Assembly: GCF_949987535.1 (NCBI RefSeq)
Contig: NC_080067.1
Coordinates: forward strand, 52,946,910-53,010,909
DNA from: Balaenoptera acutorostrata
Lineage: Eukaryota; Chordata; Mammalia; Artiodactyla; Balaenopteridae
Reading direction: 5' to 3'
DNA length: 64,000 nt
A program made the position numbers and the translations under genes. Of the stretch, positions 1 to 12,157 are shown in pieces. Position 1 is the stretch's first letter; every line of letters begins with the position of its first letter. Below the pieces are notes generated by a model. It saw only the letters and a program-made list of their open reading frames with translations. It did no database searches and had not been told where the DNA came from.

Positions 1-540
1 TGAAAATAGATTAAATCAAGAGATTAAATTAACTCAGACCTCAATGGAGAGAGTAGAGGATAAAGAGAGGTCTTCAATTCCTTGTCTTGCATGGTGGAGT
101 GTCAAAAGCTACACAGTGTCTTTTGATTATTGCAAATTTGGGATCTATAGTTTGAATATTTAAAGATAACCATTAGTGGAGTTAAAATATTTAGTCCACC
201 TCACAGATTACTGGAGAATATAAAAAATATTAAAAGTTATAAATCAATGTAAGCATTTAAAAACAGCATAGAACTATATAATGGAAGACTAAATAGAATA
301 GTTCTGGCAATAAAAATAAATAAGTTAAACTCCTCAATTAGAATGAGGCACATACATTTGGTTAAAAACTAAAGTATGACTCCTTCCTACTTGTCCAAGG
401 ACAGAGAATTTTAAAAAGAATCAATGGTTAGGGTAATATCTTAACACATACAAACAGAAAGAGAGCAGAGGTGGCTAAATTAATTTCAGACAAATTTATT
501 TTCCAAGAAGAATTTATTTTTCTTTGATTTAAAGAAAAAT
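1..540. other. AT-rich DNA, no feature recognised
   Basis: This stretch is AT-rich with short A runs. No open frame, structured RNA or repeat head or tail could be recognised. It ends where the antisense L1 begins. Confidence 0.5.
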
Positions 541-544
541 TACA

Positions 545-837
545 GTTTCAGTGAAGCTATATTCACTAGTTTGTTGTATTTTTTAGAGTCCACATATAAG
601 TGATATGATACAGTATTTGTCTTCCTCCGTCTGACTTATTTCACTTAGCATAATACCCTCCAAGTCCATCCATGTTGCTGCAAATGGCAGAATTTCGTTC
701 TTTTTTATGGCTGAGTAGTAGTCCATACATACATACATATATATATATATGTACTCCATATATATATAGTGTGTGTGTATGTATGTGTGTGTATATATAT
801 ATATGTACTCCATATATATATCGTGTGTATGTATGTA

Positions 838-901
<64 letters not shown>

Positions 902-1680
902 AATACTCCACCTTCTTTATCCATTTGTCTGTTGATGGGCACTTGGGTTGCTTCCATGTCATGGCTATTATAAATTGTACTACTATGAACATTGGGGTGC
1001 AAGTATCTTCTTAAATTAGTGTTTTCATTTTTTCCAGATAAATACCCAGGATTGGAATTGCTGGATCCTATGGTAGTTCTATTTTTAACTTTTTGAGGAA
1101 CCTCCATACAGTTTTCCATAGTGGCTGCACTAATTTACATTACCACCATCAGTGTACAAGGATTCCCTTTTCTCTACATCCTTGCCAACATTTGTTATTT
1201 GTGTTCTTTTTGATGCTAGCCATTCTGATAGGTGTGAGGTGATATCTCATTGTGGTTTTGATTTGCATTTCCCTGATGATTAGCAATGTTGAGCATCTTT
1301 TCATGTGCCTGTTGGCCATCTGCATGTCATCTTTGGAAAATATGTCTCTTCAGAGCTTCTGCCCATTTTTTAATTGGGTTGTTTGTTTGTTTGTTTTTTG
1401 ATGTTGAGTTGTATGAGCTGTTTATATATTTTGGATATTAACCCTTATTGGTCGTATCATTTACAAATATTTTCTTCCATTCAGTGGGTTGTCTTTTTGT
1501 TTTGTCAATGGTTTCCTTTGCTGTGCAAAACTTTTTAAGTTTAATTGGGTCCTGTTTGTTTATTTTTGCTTTTATTTTCTTTGCTTTAGGGGACAGATGC
1601 AAAAAAAATATTGCTACGATTTAGGACAAAGAGTGTTTCACCTATGTTTTCTTCTAGGTGTTTTATGGTTTCAAGTTGGT
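545..1680 (-). mobile_element. 5'-truncated L1 (3'UTR plus end of ORF2), antisense
   Basis: The plus strand is the reverse complement of a mammalian L1 3' end. Read on the minus strand it gives the typical end of ORF2 and the 3'UTR, including peptide stretches such as [15 protein letters not shown] and [15 protein letters not shown], which recur in the L1 copy at 29795-30990. The 178-codon minus-strand frame at 583-1119 is this relic read through the microsatellite and is not a gene. The 5' truncation lies near 1680. No clear TSD was found, so the copy is probably old (L1M grade). Confidence 0.85.
722..897. repeat. Compound (TG)n/(TA)n/(CATA)n microsatellite with internal 53-bp duplication
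   Basis: CATA, TATA, GTGT and TATG repeats form one compound tract ending in a pure TA run at about 854-896. The block beginning 'gtactccatatatata' occurs at 751 and again at 804, giving a 53-bp unit. The tract sits inside the antisense L1 3'UTR where the sense strand normally reads '...acaatggaatac'. It is therefore an expansion of an L1-borne AT/AC tract. All open frames across it are repeat artefacts. Confidence 0.9.
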
Positions 1681-1852
1681 GAAACTATCATAACAGAAAA
1701 ATAAATGAGGTAATTACTATTAGATATACATAAAAATTGATAAAAATAAATGTTTTAGAAGAATTTAATATTCAATTCAACCAATAAAAGATTAAGTAAA
1801 ATAAAATAAACACAACTAGGATAAATTAACCAGGTTAAGATAATATACATAA

Positions 1853-1978
1853 GGGAATTCTCTGGTGGTCCAGTGGTTAGGACTCTGAGCTTCCACTGCA
1901 GGGGGCACGGGTTCCATCCCTAGTCCAGGAACTAAGATCCCGCAAGCTGTGTGGTGTGGCCAAAAAATAAAAAAATAA
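1853..1978 (+). mobile_element. CHR-1-like tRNA-Glu SINE
   Basis: The head 'gggaattctctggtggtcca' is followed by a degenerate B box ('gggttccatccc'), then 'aactaagatcccgcaagc' and an A-rich 'ccaaaaaataaaaaaataaa' tail. This is the short (~120 bp) older form of the tRNA-Glu SINE of cetartiodactyls. The B box is mutated, so Pol III activity is unlikely. No convincing TSD was seen. Confidence 0.88.
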
Positions 1979-2379
1979 ACTAGTATCTCTTATAAAACAC
2001 ATAATGAACATAAAATTGAACTTTGTATCTTTCAAAGACTGTACTCTTTTTTAAAGAATAAAGAAATAGTGATTTACTAATTTCTCAAACTTCATTGAAA
2101 TTTGTACAGGGTACATTCTTTGGTAACAAATATTTATCAAATGAATGTTAAGTATGACAAACAGACTAGAAATAATGACTTTTTTTGGAGAAAAAAACAA
2201 TTCTTCAAAATTAAAAAGCTATACCCTAAGTAAGGAAAATGGGAACTAGAAGTATTTTAATTTAAGCTGTGTAGCCAAAACAAAATGTAAGGGAAAAATC
2301 TTAGTTTTATGTCCTTTCAATGTTAAATAGGAATTAGTAATATAAATTAATTGAGGATTTAAATCACAAATTTAGAAAG

Positions 2380-2760
2380 AGTAAAACAAAATAAGCCTAA
2401 AGAAATTAGTAAAAATAATGAAACTCAAGGCAGAAATCAATAAATTATTAAAAAGAAATACAAAACATTCAAGAACTTGTTCTTTAGAAAATAACAGTAC
2501 ATTCAGGAACTTGTTCTATTAAAAATCAGTAAGAATAAAAGATAAAGCCAATGTTGAAAATTAGAGGGAGCATACAGATATTATAAATGAGATCTTAAAT
2601 TTTTTTCAGTAATATCATTTTACACTCCAAGCTATAATATTTGAAAACATAAATGAAACAGTTCTGAAAACATACCAATTATCAAAGTTTACTCTAGCAG
2701 AAATCAAAGATTAGATAGACCAATAATCTTAACAGAATAGTATAAAATAAAAGTCAGATT
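2380..2760 (+). mobile_element. Old L1 ORF2 relic, piece 1
   Basis: The sequence is A-rich and aligns by eye with the L1 ORF2 region between endonuclease and reverse transcriptase: 'ggcagaaatcaataaa', then 'cttgttctttagaaaat', then a run resembling the '...ccaattatcaaagtttactc' segment. Stops occur in all frames. Piece 2 lies at 3545-3850, so the intervening 0.8 kb may be a later insertion or a divergent part. Assignment is by pattern only. An imperfect 34-bp tandem duplication sits at 2465-2518. Confidence 0.55.
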
Positions 2761-3544
2761 ATTCCCTCCACAATAGTTTCTGGAATCAGGTGATTTAACC
2801 CAAGTTCTGAAGACATCCTTGTACATACCATTGCAGAACATGGAACATTTAGAATACTGAACATCCTATTTTAGGAAACCAGCATTAATTTTGATTACTG
2901 AAAGTGATAAATTCAGTACAAAAGGACTATGGACCTGACTTACAACTAAAAATTGAATAGATAGGGTGGCAGACATGTTATTAATTTTATCCTTGAACCA
3001 TCTTCATTCCATCTCTTTCCTTGCTAATAGAATCCTTATTTTCTGTGTGCTGAGATCTTCCCAGCCCAAGGTGATTAATCATGATGGGTTTAACTCTAAA
3101 CTAAGGATGACAATTATGTTCCTCTTTGCCAGCAATTCATTTTCCCAGCCCTCCTTAGAGCATGAGTATGGCTGACTGACTCAGTTCTAGCTAATGGAAC
3201 TTAAGAGGAGCTTTGCTAGAGAGCATCTGGGAAAAGCTAAATTGAAGTCCTAATATTAGGATCAGATGGAAGAGGAAGACTTGTTAGTATGGTCTGGATT
3301 GCAGCAGACATTTTGCACATATGAGGTGTCAAGTGTGAAAAACAAAAACTTTTGACTTAGAGATGGTGGAGGAGAGACAGATAAAAAGAGCTTAGGTCAT
3401 TGATGACATAATTGACCTACTGAAGTAGGTTGAAGTCTCCTCTATGTTTTTCCTGTTAACTGAGATAACATACGCACACACAGGCACATACACATACTAT
3501 ATGCCACTGTCACTGTTACAGGTTTTTTTCTTTTTGTTTTGTTT
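2761..3544 (+). repeat. Unassigned interspersed-repeat-like segment
   Basis: About 2950-3470 has the texture of an old mammalian LTR-like or medium-reiterated repeat: 'gttctagctaatggaactta' in the middle and 'gatggtggaggagagacag' followed by 'gagcttaggtcattgatgac' toward the end. I recognise this order of motifs as a common mammalian repeat but cannot name the family safely. The 69-codon frame at 2966-3175 is not supported as a gene. Confidence 0.35.
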
Positions 3545-3850
3545 TTACAGCTGGAAGTGCTCATCTGAAATAAAGGCCAAAATCCAAAATAAAATACTGG
3601 CAAAGAGAAATAAAACAACAATTCATGCAAAGAATCATTCACCACACTTTAATAAAATGATTCAAAACTAAAAAGTTATTTTAAGAAGCAAAAATGGTCT
3701 AATATTAAGAACCCTATTAAGGTTATAGCATATCATTAAGTCTGATGATGCTACAAAAATTAACACCCATTATTAATTTTTTAAAATGCAAGTAAATTTG
3801 GAATAAATGTATTAATTATAAAGAATAAAATTTTAGTGACTTTTCCATTG
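3545..3850 (+). mobile_element. Old L1 ORF2 relic, piece 2
   Basis: 'aaaatactggcaaagagaaa' followed by 'gaatcattcaccacactt' corresponds to the L1 reverse-transcriptase segment that encodes '[16 protein letters not shown]' in the intact-looking L1 at 37 kb. Frames are broken. It has the same orientation as the relic at 2380-2760, consistent with one split element. Confidence 0.5.
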
Positions 3851-5700
3851 GATATAGTTGGGGCAAGTTGAGGGTGCTCGTTATCATTATTATAATTTAA
3901 ATACTGCTCTGGAATTTCTAGTCAATGAAATATGTGCTGAAATAGAAATACAATTATAAGTTTTGAAAAGGAAATTAATATTGTTAATTGAAAAGAATAT
4001 GATTATATGCTTAGAATTGATAAGAATGCTCATTGAAGTGGCCCTAGGAGAAATAGGCTGTCTGATCTCAGGGAATTAACAGAGTACACACAGACCCCAT
4101 AGAACATAGTGACAGTAGCACTGACACATCTAAAATTGAGGAAGTTTATTAAGAGACAAAAACGGTGATGGGCATCCATTTCTATCCAGGGGAGACAGAC
4201 ATTGGCTCTGAAACAAAATAATTTCAGTCACTATGAAGGTCTGTTGAGCCATGTTGTAAGGTTATTTTATCATCTTTCATCAAGACTTAGATGAAATATC
4301 CTTAAGAACATTTATCATCTTTCATTCTGATTTCATTTCCACCTAGCAACATTCTGGTGAATTATTTCGCTTCTCATATATCTTGGTCCTGGGAAGGTAT
4401 GAACATGTGTGTCCTATGAATAAAGTCTTTGAGTATTTTCATTACTAATAAAAGTCTAATTCCATAAATACATTAAAAAATTGGAAGTCTAGTTTACCAC
4501 AATAGAACAAGAAAGATATAAATTGTTCAATAAATGACATCATGAAAATTTGGTTATATGGAGGAAGGTCAAGTGACATATGTATATATATTCACATATG
4601 TATATTTATATATTGTCAAAATGAATTTACATGGATTAAACAGAAATATTTAAAAGAAATAAAAAGAATTTTTAAAAAAATATAAAAAGAACATAGTATA
4701 CGTGAATATTTAACTTATATCCTAAGTTTAGGAAGAATTTCCCAATTGGGAAATCATGTCAAGTGTAATGAGATCTTGCCCAGATTAGTAGATAATATTC
4801 ACCAAAAATGTATTTGAAATTTAAATGCCCCAAAGTAGACCAGTAGGCCCACTTATCTGGGGAGGAATGTCTCCTCTTATAAAGCTAAAAAGAATGATAA
4901 AATTCCCAACAAGGTTTCTGCACTCCCTGCCCCTCTTGGATCAGGGAAATCTAGAGGACTCTTAAGATCTTTCACAAGCTATGGGATTCTTTGGCTGCTG
5001 CCGTTAAGTCCCCTAGTCAATCTTGTTTTCCTCTAGGATTGATCAAGTCAAGACAAACATCTCCTCTTCCTGTCCATGATTGTCCTCTCATTTCTTCACA
5101 GTCAGAGACCAGATAAACCTGTTTGTAAACCTCTGTTCCAGGACCTGCTAGGTGCCCGGAGCAGGGAGAGAGGGAAAGGTGGATTTTCTGTGTCTTAGGC
5201 TGATGTGTATTTTGTGAGTTTCTCCCTGACTCTTCCCCCAGCACTTTTCTATACCCTGCAGTTGAAGCCTCCTGCCCTGTTGTGCCCTTGCTGTCACCAT
5301 TACATGTGTCCTCCTGGTGTCGCCCCACAATGAAAATGAAGAAAAGAATGACATGAGGAGAAGAGTAAGGTAGTTGAGTCTCCTGGATATAATCAGTGGT
5401 CCTGCTTGAGTAAGCCAGCTGCTGGAAGACCCCAAATGTCCAGAGGCTTTGTGGGAGACCATTACGCCCTCATCTAAGCTTTGCCTGAGAGACAGGTCTG
5501 GATGAAATCCTGTCCTTATATAATGTCACAAAACCAAGTCTTCCCTGTCCTACTCTGGCATTCTAGCTGCCTTGTCAGGTACCTAGAATTTTATCCCAGA
5601 TCTGTGGAATGGTTCAGAATCAGCCTTCATCACCTAATGTATAAAATGCAGGTTCAGGTATAGTAAAGGTATTTTAAGGTTATCAGCATATAATGTATAA
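3851..5700. other. No gene seen; mostly unique-looking DNA
   Basis: This is AT-rich DNA with a short alternating TATG/TATA patch near 4578-4612. The two overlapping minus-strand frames at 5017-5462 (about 100 codons each) lie in a somewhat more GC-rich patch. They lack any domain I know, have no homologous feel and overlap each other in different frames. I treat them as chance. Confidence 0.5.
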
Positions 5701-5760
5701 ACGTGCAGGGTGTCTGAAAATTGTCCATATCTTTGTTTATCAACTTCAGACTAAACACTG

Positions 5761-5803
5761 GCAAACATGATTGAAAGTATTATGTTATTTCAATCATGTT
5801 TGC
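5761..5803. repeat. Perfect 16-bp inverted repeat (hairpin), 11-nt loop
   Basis: 'gcaaacatgattgaaa' at 5761-5776 is followed by an 11-nt spacer and its exact reverse complement at 5788-5803. Two further G-T pairs would extend the stem outward. A second inverted pair surrounds it: 'catatctttgtttat' at 5726-5740 and 'ataaacaaagatatg' at 6098-6112. The arrangement could be the remains of a palindromic DNA transposon or simply a folded segment. Transcription is unknown. Confidence 0.75.
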
Positions 5804-6269
5804 TGCTTTTTAGTTTTTAGAATCAATCTACAGGCAAAACACAAAATAAATTACTTATAGAGGATAATTTAAATATTATAAAACTTGATGATATAATAAC
5901 AATAATAATGTAGCAAATTTTATAAAATGGAGGATGAGAGGGGAAGTAATGAAGACAAATCATTTTTTAGATTGTGATAAATTATATATATACAATAAAA
6001 TAAGAAACCTAGAAGAATTGAAAATAATGAGTTTATAAAATTGGTAGGAAGTTTAGGTGTTTTAAACCTCTCATTTAATAAATACTGTCTAAAATTAATA
6101 AACAAAGATATGAGGTCATTAAGATGTTAATAGTAGTCTCCAAAAAGCTGTAAAAACTGTAACAGTGATTATCTGTAGTGAGTGGGACTCGAAGGATGAA
6201 GGATAGAGAAAAAAAAATTATCTTTCATTTTTTTCCTTCTATACTGTTTGGATTTTTTTAACCATATGT

Positions 6270-6271
<2 letters not shown>
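5804..6271. other. AT-rich DNA, no gene
   Basis: AATA-rich sequence. The only notable item is the right arm of a 15-bp inverted pair at 6098-6112. The 61-codon minus-strand frame at 5920-6105 is low-complexity and not credible. Confidence 0.5.
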
Positions 6272-6317
<46 letters not shown>

Positions 6318-6338
6318 TTTTTTTTTTTTTTTTTTTTT
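6272..6338. repeat. (GT)19 microsatellite followed by TA and T22 tract
   Basis: An uninterrupted GT run occupies 6272-6309, passes through a short TA patch and ends in a T homopolymer at 6317-6338. The adjoining T run hints at the antisense poly(A) tail of a retroelement, but no element body was recognised downstream. Confidence 0.9.
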
Positions 6339-7101
6339 AAGAAAAGGATGGATGTTGTGCCTCTTCGATTTTTCATCTGAGGCTCTTACTTATTACTCTT
6401 TTTATCCATTTCTTTGCTTTTCATTCTTTGACATGTTCTTACTTTTATCCTACAGATTACTACCTTCAGTTAAGTTGTTTTATTCTATCATTAAATCAAC
6501 TGTTTTCAAACCCTGGATCACAACACATCAATAAATCATGAGTCCTTTTTACAAAATAAGTAGAATTATCATAGAATAATGACTGTATGAGGAATTATTA
6601 TTTAGTGAAGCTTTATGCATATAACATATACGTACATATACACTATGTGTCATAATGTTAAATGTATTTATTGGTCAAGAAAGCGTTAACACTACTGATT
6701 TAGTCTGTAATTAATTAGTTGTGTTAAAGAATTTCTAAATCTTACCTTTTTGCCCTTGAATTGCTTCCTAGTCATAAGAAGAGTCTTCTTGATTTATAGA
6801 TATAATATCCTCTTGGATCTCTCTGAGGATACTATATTTATGAAGAACTATTTTCCCCCCTGATTTGACTCAGTTTTTTCCCAGGTTTGTTAATTTATTT
6901 CTTTATTTTGATTTCTTATTTTCATGCTTTTAATATTCCTCCAATATCTGATGAACCTTGTTTGACTGTTTAGATTTATGAATAAAGGACTTGTGTAATT
7001 AGTAGAGCTAGCTTGCTTGGCATTATGCAATTTTATAGGTCTGTGTTCCCAACAGCCCTTGAATGTGAGATTCTAAGTTCAAACTCTAAAAACACAGTCT
7101 G
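6339..7101. other. No feature recognised
   Basis: AT-rich DNA without a recognisable repeat, open frame or RNA gene. Confidence 0.5.
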
Positions 7102-7245
7102 GGGAATTCCCTGGCAGTCCAGGATTAGGACCCTGTGCTTTCACTGCCAGGGCCCCGGGTTTGATCCCTGGTTGGGAAACTAAGATCCTGCATGCGGCAT
7201 GGCCAAAAATAAATAAATAAATAAATAAATAATAAATAAATAAAT
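7102..7245 (+). mobile_element. CHR-1-like tRNA-Glu SINE with (AAAT)n tail
   Basis: The head is 'ggggaattccctggcagtcc', the B-box region 'gggtttgatccctgg', then 'aactaagatcctgcatgcgg' and a tail of AAATA repeats at 7206-7243. Possible degraded TSD copies are 'acacagtct' just before and 'gcacagttt' just after (7 of 9 match). The minus-strand frames crossing it (7079-7401) are antisense SINE translations. Confidence 0.9.
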
Positions 7246-8149
7246 GCACAGTTTGCTGACAGTAGGCACTGCACAACAGAGTTGTTGGGCAGCATATACT
7301 GTCCCGTGACCTTCTCCATTGCCAAGAGAAGGCTTTACTTTGGGAGTAGGAATCTTAGTGGATCTTATTTCTGAGTTAAACAGTGTATTCTTTCTTGCCA
7401 TATATTATAGAGCTTTAACATGACCTTAAGCCATGTTCTTCTCTCTCTCAGACTTCAACACGCACATGTGGAACTGTCCTCTGGGAGATGACCCATTTTC
7501 TTCGGAGAAAAGTTCTCTGGGCATAATCCTGAGGGAAAAGTCACTAGCCTCTATATGCAAAGGAGGAGAAGGGGCTCTCTGGTCCAGCTATTCTAAATAC
7601 ATGTAGTGCTTTAATTAATCTACTCATATGATGTATCATAGCTCCTTTCTGTCATTGTACTCACTGACTTTGAACTTGACAGAGCTCCCTTGGGGAGAAT
7701 CCAGCTAAGCAGTAGTGTTTGATGCTGTGGTTTTCTCTATTCTGTATTATTCTATAATCAGATTACATCTGATTTTTATGTTTCAGGAATTTCTCAAATC
7801 TATGGAGTAGGTTGACACCCTTTCTTCCATTTTCAAAAGCAACCTATTGAATACAAAAGCAGATATAAGAATCCAGCTGTCTTCTATTAAGTCAGAACAC
7901 TCAAGATATTTACAAAATATAAAACATGATATTATTCTCACTATTTTTTGGCCAATATATTTATTTTTCATTAAAATGTGTTAGAACATATAATGGGTTT
8001 ATTATTATTATATTCAAATAATGACTAAATAGTTTTTTTTAATTCTCAGTTTAAATTTCTAATACAGTGAATACTGATAGATACACACATCGGCTGAAAC
8101 TCTTTGGGTTCTTTAATAATCTTTAAAATGTAAAGAAGTCTTCAATATT
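7246..8149. other. No gene seen
   Basis: Unassigned DNA. The 62-codon minus-strand frame at 7783-7971 has no recognisable domain. Confidence 0.5.
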
Positions 8150-8290
8150 TCCACAGTTTCTTTTAACTTGTAATATTGTACAGTTTTAAGTGACTTGCCC
8201 AAAGCAACATGCTACTAAAGGGCTGAGGCAGGACTTGAACTAATATCTGATTGCTCTTCCTAAATATTTCTACATTCAGTCTTTGAAAGC
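8150..8290 (+). repeat. MIR-type SINE relic
   Basis: 'aagtgacttgcccaaagcaa' followed by 'aggacttgaactaatatctg' matches the central part of the mammalian-wide interspersed repeat (core '...acttgcccaaggtcac...'). Confidence 0.75.
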
Positions 8291-11200
8291 TAATGGGTTT
8301 TTTCAGATCTCTGTCAATGTCTCATCCTGAATAATTTCTTGCTTGATTATCACTTTCATCCATCTAGCATCCAGCAGGTTCTGAGTAGTGATGGGGTGTG
8401 TTTATGAGTAGAACTTTTGAGGAATCTTGTATACATTTCTGAAATATCCTTGACATCTCAGCAGCTATCAACCATTCTTTCTTCAGACACAGCTGACTTT
8501 CAGTTATCACACCTGTGCCTATTCAGGCTTTCAGACACTCTATAAAACTATTCTTTTCATTTCTTTGTCTCTTCCAGATTTGAATGCTCTTAATTCTTAG
8601 TGAGTATATTGTTATCACAATTGTTGTTAATGATTGCTATTGTAGGTTACAAGTAAAACAGGTATTGTTAAGTGGCTTCTATAATTTGCTACTAATCACT
8701 ATTAAAATATATCTCATGCAATATTAACAATCAGTATTGAAATTTCAGTATTCCTATATAGCACTCATTTGACAGTTCAGTCTCCAGTGGTTTGTAATAG
8801 CTCTCTCTTGCTCATAGTTTCAGTTTTCATATGAGAATATGCCAAATTATGGTACCCACCAATATGGCTTCCTTCCCAAGTCATGAATTATGCAGCTCTG
8901 CAGCTACTACTGGCTCTTCTGGGAATTTGTTGCCTGTGGCCTATCCATCCCAGGTGGATCACTTGCTCTCTTCCTGCCAAACCCCTCTCTCTGCCTGGAC
9001 TCTGGCTCAGTTTTCCCCTTTGTGGCCCCCAGAGCTCTGCCAGCTTTTTTAGAGCATTTGTTAATATTAGAAAATTGTGCCCCTTCCTCAGGGCACATGT
9101 GATCCTGAAACAGAGACCCATGAACCCCTTGTGCCCTCTTCCAGGCCATTATAGAGACCACACTCCTTGGCTCTGAGCAACCTCTGAGAGGTCATACTGG
9201 GAAATTGGTGGAAAAGTTTAGTGACACTGATTTTTGAATACCACTGTTTCAAATGCCTTCTGGGTAGTCTCCCACTTTCTAGGTAAGAATGCAAACCATA
9301 CTCTTTAATTTTCAAAAGAAAATGTCAGCTTCGCCACTTGCGTATCTGGTCTCTATAGAAAAATGTGTTACTTCAATACAGAATAACTGTGTATTTCAAG
9401 CATTCACTCCCTGTGACTTTAGTCTCAAGTTGTCTGCTCTCTAGATTTTTACAAAAAAAAGCCTAGATATCATTTTGCTATATATAATTGTCAGTCCAGA
9501 GAGATGCTACAGAGCTCAAATAAAATGAATATCCTCAGGGATTGATCATCATTTGTGTCCTCTCTCTGGAATCTATCCTATTTTCATATTGATGCATTTG
9601 CTTGCTTCTCAGTGTCAACCCTTGCTTGCCCAGACCCTTCCCAGTTGGTTATTTCTTGACCCTGACAGTTTCTTCTACCCTTCTGGCCTTCTGATCGTGG
9701 ATTTCTCCATCTGGCAAATTTCTGTGGAGATTTCTACTGGCAGCCTTATCCTCACTCAGGAGGTCTGGTGTCTTTCCCTCATAGATACTTCCTTGTAGGC
9801 AGCCTGCTACCAGGATTGTTTCTGGACGTGAACGTAGACGTGCCAAATCTCCATTCGTCTGAATTCTCAAAGCTGGGTAAAGTCAGACTCTCAAGTCATC
9901 ATATAGTTGGACCTCATGCAAATGATTTTACTCTGTGCTTTAACATAATGCCTTTGACTTCACTGAGAGATTAAGATATGTTCATATGAAGAAGGTTCAT
10001 ATAGCTTTTATTAATAGCATATGAGAAGACCTTGCACATTGTAATTATTATTATTTCTAGGTCATCTTTGTATAAACATCCACATGATATCTTAAAATAT
10101 TGTGCAGGGTAAGCTGTGTCTTCCCTAGTGAAATGGTACTTGTAGATTATTACATAATTAATGGTAACTAGTCTGTCATACACCATGTTTTGCACCATCC
10201 ACTAGGAAGCGTAGAGCTATATGTTGGGATCATTTTTCTGTAAGTATATTTAGCCTCGGTTTATTGATACTCACCTTTTTATTTTATGTTTATGAGATTC
10301 CTTAACTCAAGCTGATGACTTAAATTACTCTTATGATTTTATGCTTTGCCTCATTCCAAAAGTCACCTAAGCTAGAAATATAAAAATAATGATAACAGAA
10401 CAAGAGCCATGCAATAAAAAGAGGATATAGTTATAGAGACCCTGCAGGGTTCAGAGAAATTAAAGGAAATTAGAGATAATAAAATAAGCTAATTTTATCT
10501 GGGCCAGTAAAACTCCAAATCTTCTTTCCGGCAACACATGAAGTACTTCCACCAGCTTGACTTCTCCCTCAGTGGAACTACAGTCCTCTCATCTGGACTC
10601 CTGATAAGTGCACTCAGATGATGGCTTTTCCTTGAAGTCTTTTCTTTCTGGCCTATCCTGCTTGGTCATTAGAGGGAGTGTCACAGAAGGAAGAAAGTGG
10701 CACTAAGCAGTCCTATCCAAGTCACAGACCTAATGCAGATTGCTATGGCACTAAAGTGTATAAAGATGTATATACAGTCACCTGCATCAGTATGAGAATA
10801 TTTGCATACCTTAATTAAATCTTTCTAAAAAAACTCAAAAAAAGATGTATATGACTGATGATTAGTAGAGGGGTTTGGATCTTGTCAGTACTGTCTTATT
10901 GCATAAGGAGTTTATACCCTGTGATTGTTTTTTTCTCTGCCATATGTTATTCATCTTTATGGATCCCTTATGATCGCTTTTCAGTTGTATAAGAAACTAC
11001 TTCTTTTTCTCTTTTCCTCTTCGGCCATCTTCTTATAGGGCCCAGGAACTTTCTCTGAGGCCACGGGCTGTCAGGTCATTTGTCCCCGTTATCTTTATGT
11101 CACAGCTTAGATGATTTTTTAAGAAGTTGATTGTTATTTTCTATAAAGTGAAATGGGGGAAATTTATTTTTAAAATATAAAACTAGGGCACATAAGAGTT

Positions 11201-12126
11201 AAGTGTTTATCAAAGCTTCCTAGCAAGGAGATCAGAGTGAGAAGTCACAGCTGTGAGTGATGGGGCTACGGCTTACCTCTGGGGACTTGTGGTGCAGGTT
11301 TCTAGCCTGTTTCTTGACATTTCTGTGGACTTGTTTGTAACCTTGATAGTCACAGTGTGGGAGGGAGAAGGAGGAAGAGGTGAGCTAAGTAAATAACAGT
11401 CTAATGCATACTATCTCTCTCTTTCTAGAGGACATTTTATGATCTTTAATATATTCCTACAAAAGGAAATAAAATTTTTAGAAATTCACATAGAAATTCA
11501 GGGAGTCACCATGTGCAACATTATCTTTTAAATCGCATATATATGTATGTATATGGAGAGATGTATGTTTTTCTTTTTCTCTGTCTCCACATCCTTCCTG
11601 ACAAAACTCAAATTGTATTTTAAGTGTTCTGTGCTTGGTTGTGGCTGCTACCATTTTCAGAAAATTTTTCATTGAATTTTTTTTTTCAAAATTGGTTGCT
11701 TTGAAAGGCTCCCTAGGGTTATGTATGGTGTAGGTCTACACAATTATTATCTGCTGTCAGCAAAACTGAATAGCTGGGGGGGAATAATTATACACTCCCT
11801 AGTGCCATACGCCATTTCTGAACATATTGCAATATACACTGGATTCCTTTTAAAGTGGTTGTAACTAAACAAATCACAACCTTTTGGGGATAGGGTAATA
11901 GATAGTACATTAAGACTGTGTATAGTCTGTAAGAAGTCAGTATATTAAAATCTGTCAGAAAAGGTCATCGACTATGGGTTAATGTCTGTAGTCAGTACCT
12001 TGAATAGTGCCAATATGTGTTGGCCCTTATCTTTCTCAGAGTTCAAGGCAGGAAATGAGATCTGAAACTTTAGCTGAAGGGGTATGATCCAGATTACTAA
12101 CTTCTTAGTGGAGAGAAGTTTCTGGG
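8291..12126. other. Long segment without a recognised gene
   Basis: About 3.8 kb. A GC-richer patch at 8830-9180 carries open frames in several phases on both strands at once (73-97 codons), which argues for base composition rather than coding. The patch 9550-9800 similarly has opposed frames. No splice-flanked exon, CpG island or repeat family could be named. The run '...tttatcttggggggaata' type patches are ordinary low complexity. Confidence 0.45.
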
Positions 12127-12157
12127 TTTTTTTGTTTGTTTGTTTGTTTGTTTTTTT
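12127..12157. repeat. (TTTG)n microsatellite
   Basis: Five TTTG units are flanked by T runs. This resembles the antisense A-rich tail of a retroelement, but no body was recognised beside it. Confidence 0.85.

Noticed and set aside
583..1119. 178-codon minus-strand frame with Ile-Tyr and Thr-His repeats
   Set aside because: It is an L1 3'UTR read through a TA/TG microsatellite.
2465..2518. Two copies of 'cttgttct'-type motif resembling a steroid-receptor site
   Set aside because: The half-site spacing does not fit the receptor consensus, and the repeat lies in an L1 relic where such A-rich text is expected.
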